A stretch of 18,755 nt of DNA from Sedimentisphaerales bacterium (GTDB taxonomy: Bacteria; Planctomycetota; Phycisphaerae; Sedimentisphaerales; SG8-4), in assembly GCA_016928975.1 (NCBI GenBank), contig JAFGJR010000328.1, forward strand, positions 1 through 18,755. Direction: 5' to 3'. The notes under the pieces are model-generated. The model was not told the DNA's origin. It made no database searches and saw nothing but the letters and a program-made list of their open reading frames with translations. The position numbers and the translations under genes are program-made. Positions 8,126 through 14,142 of this stretch are shown piece after piece. Position 1 is the first letter of the stretch; each line of letters begins with the position of its first letter.

Positions 8126-8154
8126 ATTTTACCACAAGGACGCAATCTATGCAA
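8126..8154 (-). promoter_or_regulatory. Probable promoter of the helix-turn-helix membrane gene (extended -10)
   Basis: On the minus strand TTGCAT (8154-8149), 17 bases, then TAAAAT (8131-8126). The -10 is preceded by TGG, giving an extended -10 (TGnTAAAAT). The predicted start is about 65 bases upstream of the ATG at 8053. The -35 is weak. Confidence 0.5.
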
Positions 8155-8231
8155 GTTTTTTCTGGGCTTTCGACGCCCGTCCGCGACACCCAAACACCTT
8201 TTTCAGTCCAGGCAGCCAGCGTATTATCCGC

Positions 8232-8585
8232 CCATAACCGCCTGACGAGCCTCCACGTCGCACAATACCTTCTATTATGCATACGCCGCTGCATCCCCGC
8301 AGGTCCGAGAATCTTCAGATCACCCACAATGCCGCGAATCCAGGCTCTTCACCACGAAGGATTGCCCTCGACCCGATCGAGGAGCAGGAATCCACTTCTT
8401 CCACCGCAGAGGTCCCCACGGATCGCAGAGGAAATAGGGAACCGCCGATGAACAAGGATGAATGCCGATCTTCAACCGGCAACCGACTACTGACTACCGA
8501 CTGCAGACTACTGATCTTCTCACGCAGTGACGCCGCAAGGCGCTCTGCCGCAGGGTGTGCACCGCACACCGATGTCTCCCAATCT
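8232..8585. other. Gene-free stretch with degenerate short repeats
   Basis: No reading frame here has a supported start or a recognisable product. The stretch contains near-repeats such as CCGCAGAGG and GATCGCAGAGG around 8404-8430, a patch reading AACAAGGATGAATGCCG and a heptamer array at 8485-8512. Such CAGAGG and GACTAC-type intergenic repeats are, from memory, common in planctomycete genomes. It appears to be non-coding, repeat-derived DNA. Confidence 0.6.
8485..8512. repeat. Four 7-base tandem repeats (GACTACT type)
   Basis: Consecutive units GACTACT, GACTACC, GACTGCA and GACTACT, followed by GA. Period seven rules out a coding repeat in a single frame. The preceding CAACCGGCAACC looks like a more decayed extension. 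Confidence 0.7.
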
Positions 8586-8765
8586 CTCCCAGCCGCACCG
8601 GTGTCTTCGAGACGCGATACCACAGCACCCGGTGACCAGAGCCAGGAAGATCTGAGCGCCCGGGGCCGTGAACGCCGGGAAAAACTGTTGGATCAGAGCG
8701 GCCCAAGTCGATACCGTAGATGTTGTATCCCTGCCAACCTCCTTGTCGGATGTCTGCCAAAACAC
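8586..8765 (-). pseudogene. Probable transposase N-terminal remnant
   Basis: One minus-strand frame encodes TWAALIQQFFPAFTAPGAQI then FLALVTGCCG, which resembles the N-terminus of DDE-superfamily (IS701/IS4-like) transposases, where a 'FxPAFTxPTxxxFxALVTG' block is typical. The frame lacks the DDE core and decays after about 60 residues. It overlaps, in another frame, the tail of the zinc-finger gene upstream on the same strand. No terminal inverted repeats were found. The similarity is from memory and covers about 35 residues. Confidence 0.35.
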
Positions 8766-9079
8766 CCATCGAGAGGTTGGTATGTTCCTCTGGATACCAC
8801 ATCGGCATTAGCTGCGTAACAGTGCGTCCCACACTCGCGACACGCGCGCGCAGGGACATTCTCAATCAGGACGTAGCCGCCTTTGACTTTGCGATGGAGG
8901 GTCACGCGCTTCTCGACGACCGGGCCACCACAGTACTCGCATGTCTCATTCTCCCAGAAACCCATCCGTTGTACTCCCATTTCACTCAAACCGTCCTCTT
9001 CCGCCTCGACGTAGGCGTGCTCAGTCGGGTAGTATAAACCATTACGAACAAGGGCCTGGATTTGTTTGATGGTGCTCAA
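8693..9079 (-). CDS. Chimeric relic: DUF4258 toxin start joined to YgiT/MqsA-type zinc-finger antitoxin
   Basis: 128 residues. The TTG at 9079 has GGAGGG at 9089-9094, nine bases upstream, so the start is credible. Residues 1-31 (MSTIKQIQALVRNGLYYPTE and following) look like the beginning of a DUF4258 toxin domain, which normally runs about 80 residues. From residue 47 the protein becomes a YgiT-type zinc finger: CEYCGG (Cys47, Cys50), KRVTLHRKVKGGYVLIENVP, then CREC (Cys80, Cys83). DUF4258 toxins and MqsA-like antitoxins are usually adjacent separate genes, so an in-frame deletion seems to have fused the two. After about residue 95 the sequence no longer resembles the family and runs into the transposase remnant. 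It has no C-terminal DNA-binding domain. It may be non-functional or a small zinc-binding protein. Confidence 0.6.
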   Translation of the reverse strand: MSTIKQIQALVRNGLYYPTEHAYVEAEEDGLSEMGVQRMGFWENETCEYCGGPVVEKRVTLHRKVKGGYVLIENVPARACRECGTHCYAANADVVSRGTYQPLDGCFGRHPTRRLAGIQHLRYRLGPL

Positions 9080-9162
9080 GGACAGCCGCCCTCCAATGGA
9101 ATGTCACAGAACCGGACACCTCGCGCGACACTGTACCAGCCTACACGCAATGGTTATGCGCT

Positions 9163-9197
9163 CCTGTCATTCACCCCTGCAGACATATGATGACAGG
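9163..9197. repeat. Inverted repeat CCTGTCAT-N19-ATGACAGG
   Basis: Perfect eight-base arms at 9163-9170 and 9190-9197, between the terC-like gene and the zinc-finger relic. Neither strand has a T run after it, so a terminator is doubtful. It could be an operator or a trace of an excised element. Confidence 0.4.
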
Positions 9198-9256
9198 TTG
9201 CCCCCTCCTGGTCAGCAGAAGAAGGTGCTGGTTCCGCTGGTCATCGGATCACGGTG

Positions 9257-10345
9257 CTATGGCCTGCGCGGCCCGGCGGTCGGGCAGGCCCGGTCGCGGC
9301 GGTCGGCGAGCAGGGAGGCCACGACGCCAACGGTCAGGATCAGGAAGACCAGCGCCAGCAGATAGAGGTTGAAATGCTCTCCGATGGCGGCTTTGAGCCA
9401 CTTGGCAGTCAGCATCTTGACTCCCACGACCAACAGGATCAGCGAGAGCGAGACTTTCAGGTAACGGAACTTGTCCACCATGCCGGCCAATGCGAAGTAA
9501 AGTGATCGCAGGCCGAGAATGGCGAAGACGTTGCTCGTGAATACTAAGAACGGGTCGGCTGTGATGGCGAAGATCGCCGGGATCGAGTCCACCGCGAAGA
9601 TCAGGTCGGTCGATTCGATCACGGCAAGCGCCAGTGCCAGAGGCGTCAGCAGCAGCGTGCCGGCCTGGGCTCGGTCGACCATCTCATCGGGCTCGACAGC
9701 CGCGCCGGGCTGCGCGCTTTCGTGGGAGGCTCGTGTCCCGGCGCGCACGATGAAGTGCTCCCTGTGGAATCGGGCGGTGACCGGAAACCAACGCCGCACC
9801 AGCCGGACGACCACGTTCTGGCTCGGGTCCTTGTGCTCGGTCTTCATGACCAGCATCTTGATCGCCGTGAGGATCAGGAAGACGCCGAAGACATACAAGA
9901 CCCAGTGAAACTCCGCGATGAGTTTCGCGCCGATGGCGATCATCGCACCTCGCATCACCAACGCGCCCAGGATGCCCCAGAACAGCACCCGGTGCTGGTA
10001 GATCGCCGGCACGGCAAAGAAGCCAAACATCATGGCGATCACGAAGATGTTGTCCACGCTCAGTGATTTCTCGATGATGTAGCCGGTCAGGTACTTGTGC
10101 GTGGCCGCCCAGCCATCGTTGACCAGACCATCGGCGGCGTCCGGCCCGACGCCGAGCCCAGACCACTGGCGCTCATAGCCGAAGTACACGAACACGGCAA
10201 AGGCCAGCCCCAGAGTGATCCACATGGCGGACCATCCGAGGGCCTCTTTCACCGACACGACGTGGGCTTTGCGATGAAAAACGCCCAGGTCCAGCGCTAG
10301 CAGCAGCAGCACGAAGGCGATGAAGCCTGTGTACAACCAGATCAT
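9257..10345 (-). CDS. TerC/Alx family integral membrane protein
   Basis: 362 residues with about nine hydrophobic segments. The TerC family signatures are clear: EKSLSVDNIFVIAMMF (about 92-107, Asp98), and ESTDLIFAVDSIPAIFAIT (244-262, Asp247 and Asp253) followed by DPFLVFTSNVFAILGLRSLY. A polar cytoplasmic loop lies at about 170-228. The E. coli homologue Alx is 321 residues; the extra length is in the loop and the C-terminal tail. TerC/Alx proteins export metal ions, Mn2+ in the best studied cases, or support metal loading of secreted enzymes. The ATG at 10345 has AGGGG at 10352-10356, six bases upstream. It is a single-gene unit with its own promoter at 10436-10463. The choice between TerC and Alx names is not possible from sequence alone. 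Confidence 0.93.
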   Translation of the reverse strand: MIWLYTGFIAFVLLLLALDLGVFHRKAHVVSVKEALGWSAMWITLGLAFAVFVYFGYERQWSGLGVGPDAADGLVNDGWAATHKYLTGYIIEKSLSVDNIFVIAMMFGFFAVPAIYQHRVLFWGILGALVMRGAMIAIGAKLIAEFHWVLYVFGVFLILTAIKMLVMKTEHKDPSQNVVVRLVRRWFPVTARFHREHFIVRAGTRASHESAQPGAAVEPDEMVDRAQAGTLLLTPLALALAVIESTDLIFAVDSIPAIFAITADPFLVFTSNVFAILGLRSLYFALAGMVDKFRYLKVSLSLILLVVGVKMLTAKWLKAAIGEHFNLYLLALVFLILTVGVVASLLADRRDRACPTAGPRRP

Positions 10346-10435
10346 TCCATTCCCCTGTCAACCGTATCGCAGCGTCCACAACTGTCCGTGCGAGTTCGTC
10401 ACGCGCGTATTCAGACTCTCGTGCGTGTCGCAGAC

Positions 10436-10463
10436 ATCATAGTGCGGCATGTGGGTTAGTCAA
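10436..10463 (-). promoter_or_regulatory. Sigma70-like promoter of the terC-like gene
   Basis: On the minus strand TTGACT (10463-10458), 16 bases, then TATGAT (10441-10436). Both hexamers match the consensus at five of six positions. The start of transcription would be near 10429, giving a leader of about 84 bases. That leader shows no yybP-ykoY-like core. Confidence 0.65.
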
Positions 10464-10518
10464 CGGCGATTCGACCAGCAAGCGCACATCACGGGCCGGA
10501 CGCGTGTGGCGCATGTGC

Positions 10519-10530
10519 CGCCAATTGGCG
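10519..10530. repeat. Twelve-base palindrome CGCCAATTGGCG
   Basis: Perfect palindrome between the Xre gene's stop and the terC-like promoter, 56 bases upstream of the -35. It could form a short hairpin with an AATT loop, but no T run follows. A regulator binding site is possible. Confidence 0.4.
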
Positions 10531-10564
10531 TTTGGCATTGGATGCAGCCGACAGGCAAGGTGGT

Positions 10565-10789
10565 TCAGGCGTCCGGTTTCTCCTGGTCGTCCGGGATGTG
10601 TTCAAGCAGGTCGCCCGGCGCACAGTTCAGAGCTCTGCAGATGCTCTCCAACGTCGAGAAACGGATGGCACGCGCCTTGTTGGTCTTGAGGATCGACAGG
10701 TTGTTGACGGCCAGACCGGTGACCTCGGCCAGCTCTTTCAGTTTCATTCGTCGGTCCACGAGCAAGTAGTCCAGTCTGACATTGATCAT
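10565..10789 (-). CDS. Small Xre/Cro-C1-type regulator (YozG-like, HTH_26)
   Basis: 74 residues, essentially one helix-turn-helix: MINVRLDYLLVDRRMKLKEL, then AEVTGLAVNNLSILKTNKAR, then FSTLESICRALNCAPGDLLE. This matches the compact HTH_26 regulators such as B. subtilis YozG. The frame is open further upstream to 10933, but that extension lies inside the preceding gene and is Arg/Ser/Trp-rich noise. The ATG at 10789 follows a GGGGGGGCGGAG tract, a strong ribosome site. It starts 13 bases after the stop of the four-TM gene, so the two are one transcript. YozG-type regulators typically accompany DUF2975 proteins. It probably autoregulates the pair through the inverted repeat at 11374-11388 (inference). 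Confidence 0.85.
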   Translation of the reverse strand: MINVRLDYLLVDRRMKLKELAEVTGLAVNNLSILKTNKARAIRFSTLESICRALNCAPGDLLEHIPDDQEKPDA

Positions 10790-10802
10790 CTCCGCCCCCC
10801 CT

Positions 10803-11330
10803 TTAGACCAACGTTTTCGATTCATTGAGAATCGGCAGCACGCGTCCGAGCACCTGACCCAGCGCGAAGCAGACAAGAACCTTGGCGAGCAACGGAACCA
10901 GCACCGGGCTGACGAAGACCAGGCCCGCCTCATCCGGGTCGCGCGCTCCCACCGTCTCCCAGCCCATGAGTGAGAGCAACGCTTGACCAGCCAGCAGCGC
11001 GGCGCACGCGTACAGAATCCAGTCGCCGTGACGCAGCATCCGGCCTGCCGTGCCCTCTCGGTCCAAGACGTATCTGATGAACTGCCCGATCAAGAGGGCC
11101 AGGGAGCCTGGGACGACGAAGCTGAGGATAAACACCGTGAGCGCGTATCCAACGTTCCTCGAAGCCCCAGGCCACGGCAGATCACCAGCCGCATCAATGG
11201 CGGCCAAGATCCAGAAGACAAACATCAGTAGCCAGACGACGCCTCCGCACAGAAGCACCCAGCCCAAGATCCGGGCTCCCCGTTCGTAGAACCGTAGCAG
11301 CAGCTTGTTCTCCTCAACGATAGCTTTCAT
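10803..11330 (-). CDS. Four-TM membrane protein, probable DUF2975 (YoaS-like)
   Basis: 175 residues with four predicted membrane segments at about 21-44, 60-85, 104-123 and 138-165. The N-terminus (MKAIVEENKLLLRFYERGAR) is amphipathic. Layout, size and the small Xre gene directly downstream match the DUF2975/YozG pair of Firmicutes and many other bacteria; no biochemical role is established. The frame is open to an ATG at 11384, but that codon overlaps the -10 hexamer and would precede the transcript. The ATG at 11330 sits about 46 bases inside the predicted mRNA and has AAAGGGG ten bases upstream, so it is chosen. The DUF2975 call rests as much on gene context as on sequence. Confidence 0.7.
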   Translation of the reverse strand: MKAIVEENKLLLRFYERGARILGWVLLCGGVVWLLMFVFWILAAIDAAGDLPWPGASRNVGYALTVFILSFVVPGSLALLIGQFIRYVLDREGTAGRMLRHGDWILYACAALLAGQALLSLMGWETVGARDPDEAGLVFVSPVLVPLLAKVLVCFALGQVLGRVLPILNESKTLV

Positions 11331-11373
11331 AGTCGCAGCACCCCTTTCTGGAACGGATACATCGATCAATGAA

Positions 11374-11388
11374 TACAATATCATTGTA
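11374..11388. promoter_or_regulatory. Operator-like inverted repeat over the -10
   Basis: TACAAT-ATC-ATTGTA on the plus strand is a perfect six-base dyad with a three-base centre, one arm being the -10 hexamer. An overlapping dyad CAATGA-N8-TCATTG spans 11367-11386. Likely target of the small Xre regulator encoded by the operon (inference). Confidence 0.5.
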
Positions 11389-11411
11389 CACGCTTATCGT
11401 GTAGCTGTCAA
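11383..11411 (-). promoter_or_regulatory. Near-consensus promoter of the four-TM/Xre operon
   Basis: On the minus strand TTGACA (11411-11406), exactly 17 bases, then TACAAT (11388-11383). The -35 is perfect and the -10 matches five of six. Such a strong promoter usually needs a repressor, and an inverted repeat covers the -10. Confidence 0.75.
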
Positions 11412-11667
11412 TGTTACAAATGATCTTCTCTCCAGATTTCTTCCGGGGCAACACCCGATCTCAAGGGAGCCGGAGCGGATGCGAGCTGCCGCCTTCAGGA
11501 CGGGACGTGGGCTTCCCCAGACGGCTTGACTTCGGGAATGGGGCGGCGTCATCGCGGCTTTGCGAGACGCGGCGTGTGCCGCTGGGCAGAATAGCAGCCT
11601 CTTTGGCCTTGTCGGTCTGGAAGCCGCCTCGGCACGGTCGCCGGCCTTCGTGATTCTGACTTATCCG
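11412..11667. other. Intergenic stretch, no gene supported
   Basis: Lies between the stop of the 592-residue protein gene and the promoter of the four-TM/Xre operon. Frames on both strands lack a ribosome site and recognisable product. A small inverted repeat CTGAC-N6-GTCAG (11656-11671) overlaps the upstream stop but has no T run. Nothing else was identified. Confidence 0.5.
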
Positions 11668-13446
11668 TCAGTGTCCAGACTCGCTGGCGAGCCTGGCGAC
11701 GATCTCGGCCAGGACGTCGAGGCCGGTGGCCTCAGCCTGGCAGGCCTCGGTCAATGCCTGTGCAGCCGCAAGGGCACGGTCGTCCAGCCTGACGCCCGCG
11801 CTCTCACATTCCGTGAATGGGTATGCATCGGAGACACTCTTCAGATTGCGAGCGACGGCCTCATAGTGCGCGACGGCCTTGTCAAACAACGAATGAGTAT
11901 CCTCTTGAAGCTGCTGTCGCGCCTCAAGAAGGAACTCGACTGCGAACTTGCGGGATTCCGCCCAGACAGCGGCGTTGTAGCCAAGTCCGAATCTGTCCGC
12001 CCTGCCTTCCTTCATCGTCTCAATCCAAACGGCATACCCATCCAACCCGCCGGCCCGGTCCGTCCACTTCCAGCGGTTGCGCCCCAAGTCCACCGCAAGC
12101 GACAAGGCGTCGCGCACCGTGTGGCGTGCATCCGCAGGCTCCGTGCGCTGGACATTGGCCACGAGAACCACGCCAATCTCAGATTCGCCCAAGTTGCGCC
12201 ACGGAATCGGACCCGCCCCGTCGTCGCAGCCGGGACCAGAGATGTAGTAGCCGGTCTCGTCGTACCCGTAGATGACGTAGTACTCAGGACCATCGATCTC
12301 CCAACCGTAGCAGGGCAAGCCGTCGTCAATGCTCCGCCGGACGTGGTCCCAGGCCCGCTCTTGCGCATCGCGCAGGTTGCGTTTCTGGGGGCAGTACTGG
12401 TCCACGCTCTCCACACGATAACCCACATTGCGGCCGAGGCGCAGGAAGCCGCTCGTGTCCCAATCGGTAGGCCCGCTCGGACACAGGCCAGGCGAGATAT
12501 TGAGGACGAACGCATGCCCCGTCGCCCCGAACAGCCACGCATCCGAAACCTCGCGTTTCAGATAATTGAGACAACCCTTGATGCACCCCACGTGCGAGGC
12601 CCATCGGGGCGACCATCGCAGCCCCTCCAGCAATTTGCCCTTGTTGGTTACCTTCAGTCGGAGTCGTCCCCTGAGTTGGTTGTGATGCTCCAGGTAGCTG
12701 CGCGCAGACAGACGGAAAATGTCGTACAGGCGTGGCTCATCGCCCTTGATGAACACGAAGGAAATCGGGCAGTGCGTCTGGCGAATCTGTCGGTACATGG
12801 AGACGTAAGCGCCGATCTCTTCGGGGTCCGGGAGAACAAAGAACTGTGTCTCCGGCTGGCCCTCGGCATTGAGCCACTGGACGACATGGTCACTGACGGT
12901 CTGCGTACAACCGTGGCTGGCGGCCAGCGCGCCCAACTGGTCGGTGACTCTCTCGATGGGGCCGGCCAGCAACTCGGCCCATTCGGCCTGCCCAGGCCCC
13001 GGGAGATCACGGCCGCAGGTGAACATCTCGTAAATGTCCTCACGCAGCGCAGGCCCCCGCTCCTCAACCACGTCTGATCCGCCAATCCGGTCGGCATGCT
13101 GCATGGCTCGTTGGGGCGTGATGATGAAGGCATCCCAGCTTCCCTCGCCGTCGGTCCACTGATGGACGAACAGAGCCGTCAGTGCGGGCTGTCTCTCCTT
13201 GGCGTGCACATACGCGTCTAACACGGCATCAAGATCTCGCGGATCGGGGACGATGCAGAAGACCAAGGCCAGCTTGCCCTCTCGCGTCTTCCAGTGGATA
13301 TATCGACCATCCAGCTCCTGGGTGAGTCCGAACGCGTCAGCACCTGTCTGGAGGACCGCGGCCAACTCAGCAACTCCTCGAGGCAGGGCCTCACCGATCC
13401 GCTGCTTGCTCTCGCTCCAAAACGTTCCGAGATCTGGACAACTCAT
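11668..13446 (-). CDS. Unknown 592-residue protein: duplicated N-terminal domain plus BtrH/C39-like pseudoprotease domain
   Basis: No signal peptide or membrane segment is seen, so a cytosolic location is likely. Two related N-terminal modules occur: residues 60-110 (LVFCIVPDPRDLDAVLDAYV, then ALFVHQW) and residues 200-250 (TQFFVLPDPEEIGAYVSMYR, then SFVFIKGDEP). Residues about 275-535 look like a papain-fold domain of the C39/BtrH type: HVGCIKGCLNYL (Cys288, Cys292), GATGHAF, GLPCYGWEIDGPEYYVIYGY, then DETGYYISGP and a helical end (AVWAESRKFAVEFLLEARQ). In C39 relatives a His precedes the 'VI.GY' strand; here Tyr389 takes its place, suggesting binding rather than catalysis. The same domain appears in the M56 sensor of this operon. 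The ATG at 13446 has TAGGA at 13454-13458; the gene follows the nitroreductase by 18 bases. Confidence 0.85.
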   Translation of the reverse strand: MSCPDLGTFWSESKQRIGEALPRGVAELAAVLQTGADAFGLTQELDGRYIHWKTREGKLALVFCIVPDPRDLDAVLDAYVHAKERQPALTALFVHQWTDGEGSWDAFIITPQRAMQHADRIGGSDVVEERGPALREDIYEMFTCGRDLPGPGQAEWAELLAGPIERVTDQLGALAASHGCTQTVSDHVVQWLNAEGQPETQFFVLPDPEEIGAYVSMYRQIRQTHCPISFVFIKGDEPRLYDIFRLSARSYLEHHNQLRGRLRLKVTNKGKLLEGLRWSPRWASHVGCIKGCLNYLKREVSDAWLFGATGHAFVLNISPGLCPSGPTDWDTSGFLRLGRNVGYRVESVDQYCPQKRNLRDAQERAWDHVRRSIDDGLPCYGWEIDGPEYYVIYGYDETGYYISGPGCDDGAGPIPWRNLGESEIGVVLVANVQRTEPADARHTVRDALSLAVDLGRNRWKWTDRAGGLDGYAVWIETMKEGRADRFGLGYNAAVWAESRKFAVEFLLEARQQLQEDTHSLFDKAVAHYEAVARNLKSVSDAYPFTECESAGVRLDDRALAAAQALTEACQAEATGLDVLAEIVARLASESGH

Positions 13447-13464
13447 GTTCGAGTCCTACGGATT

Positions 13465-14118
13465 CTAACTGAATTGGTCTTGAACAGTCATCCCCTTCAC
13501 ATCCTTCTTGGGTGGCGCCGGGGGCCATTCATCAGGCACGCCAACCGGCGTAATGCAAACCCACTGCAGGTCTTCCGGTATGTTGAAGACTTTGCGCGCG
13601 ATCTGCTCTGGAACGGAGTTTCGACAGAACACCGTGCCATACCCCAGAGCCCTCGCGGCAAGAAACAGGTATCCTGCGGCCAGAGCGCCCGAGAGCAGGT
13701 CGTTTTCGGGGTTCTGGGTCTTGCCGCCAGCAAGGATGACAACGTACACGGGAGCGGACAGGTAATCCGTGTAGTACTGCCTGGATTCCTCTCCGGCACC
13801 TGCGATGCACTGATCCCGCAGTTCATCGATCTTTGCCCTGTCCGTGACGACCACGAACTTCCAGTCCTGCCGGTTTCTCGGGGTCGGGGCAAGAGAAGAG
13901 GCTTCAAGGATTCTGTGGACATGCTCATCGGGCACGGGGGTCGGTTTGAACTTACGTACCGAGCGCCTCTTCCTGATCACTTCGAAGATGTCGGATTGAG
14001 GCTCCTGGCCTCGAGCTGTGAGGCCACTGCCGGTCAGCAGGACCCCCGAGCCGAGGATCACACCGTGCTTGACAAAGGATCTACGATCTGACTTGGCATG
14101 CATGATCTTCCCTTTCAT
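13465..14118 (-). CDS. Tat-signal nitroreductase family protein
   Basis: 217 residues. The N-terminus carries a twin-arginine signal, SDRRSFVKHG (Arg12, Arg13), then a hydrophobic stretch VILGSGVLLTGSGLTA and a probable cleavage area near AR-GQ. The mature part is a nitroreductase fold: DIFEVIRKRRSVRKF (FMN phosphate contacts), SLAPTPRNRQDWKFVVVTD, and a C-terminal ALGYGTVFCRN. These are FMN-dependent NAD(P)H oxidoreductases; export with the cofactor folded in explains the Tat route. The native substrate and an extracytoplasmic electron donor are unknown. Start choice is uncertain: the ATG at 14118 has GGGAAG nine bases upstream, and the ATG at 14103 has AAAGGGAAG closer. It lies 24 bases after the M56 sensor gene and is probably a target of the same repressor. 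Confidence 0.9.
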   Translation of the reverse strand: MKGKIMHAKSDRRSFVKHGVILGSGVLLTGSGLTARGQEPQSDIFEVIRKRRSVRKFKPTPVPDEHVHRILEASSLAPTPRNRQDWKFVVVTDRAKIDELRDQCIAGAGEESRQYYTDYLSAPVYVVILAGGKTQNPENDLLSGALAAGYLFLAARALGYGTVFCRNSVPEQIARKVFNIPEDLQWVCITPVGVPDEWPPAPPKKDVKGMTVQDQFS

Positions 14119-14142
14119 CAGACTGTTCTTCCCAAAGGCAGC

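Noticed and set aside
8277..8819. Plus-strand frame (180 codons) in the gene-poor region
   Set aside because: Crosses the heptamer repeats and low-complexity DNA, lacks a ribosome site and resembles no protein.
10346..10429. yybP-ykoY (Mn2+) riboswitch in the leader of the terC-like gene
   Set aside because: Considered because E. coli alx uses one, but the leader of about 84 bases lacks the conserved GGGGAGUAG-like core and the paired-loop layout.
11656..11671. Hairpin CTGAC-N6-GTCAG as terminator of the four-gene operon
   Set aside because: Stem of only five pairs overlapping the stop and no T run after it on the minus strand.
11560..13077. Long plus-strand frame (505 codons) opposite the 592-residue gene
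   Set aside because: It is the complement of a well-supported gene with domain matches, ribosome site and operon position. Its product is rich in Arg, Ala and Val without any recognisable domain, as expected of a GC-rich shadow frame.
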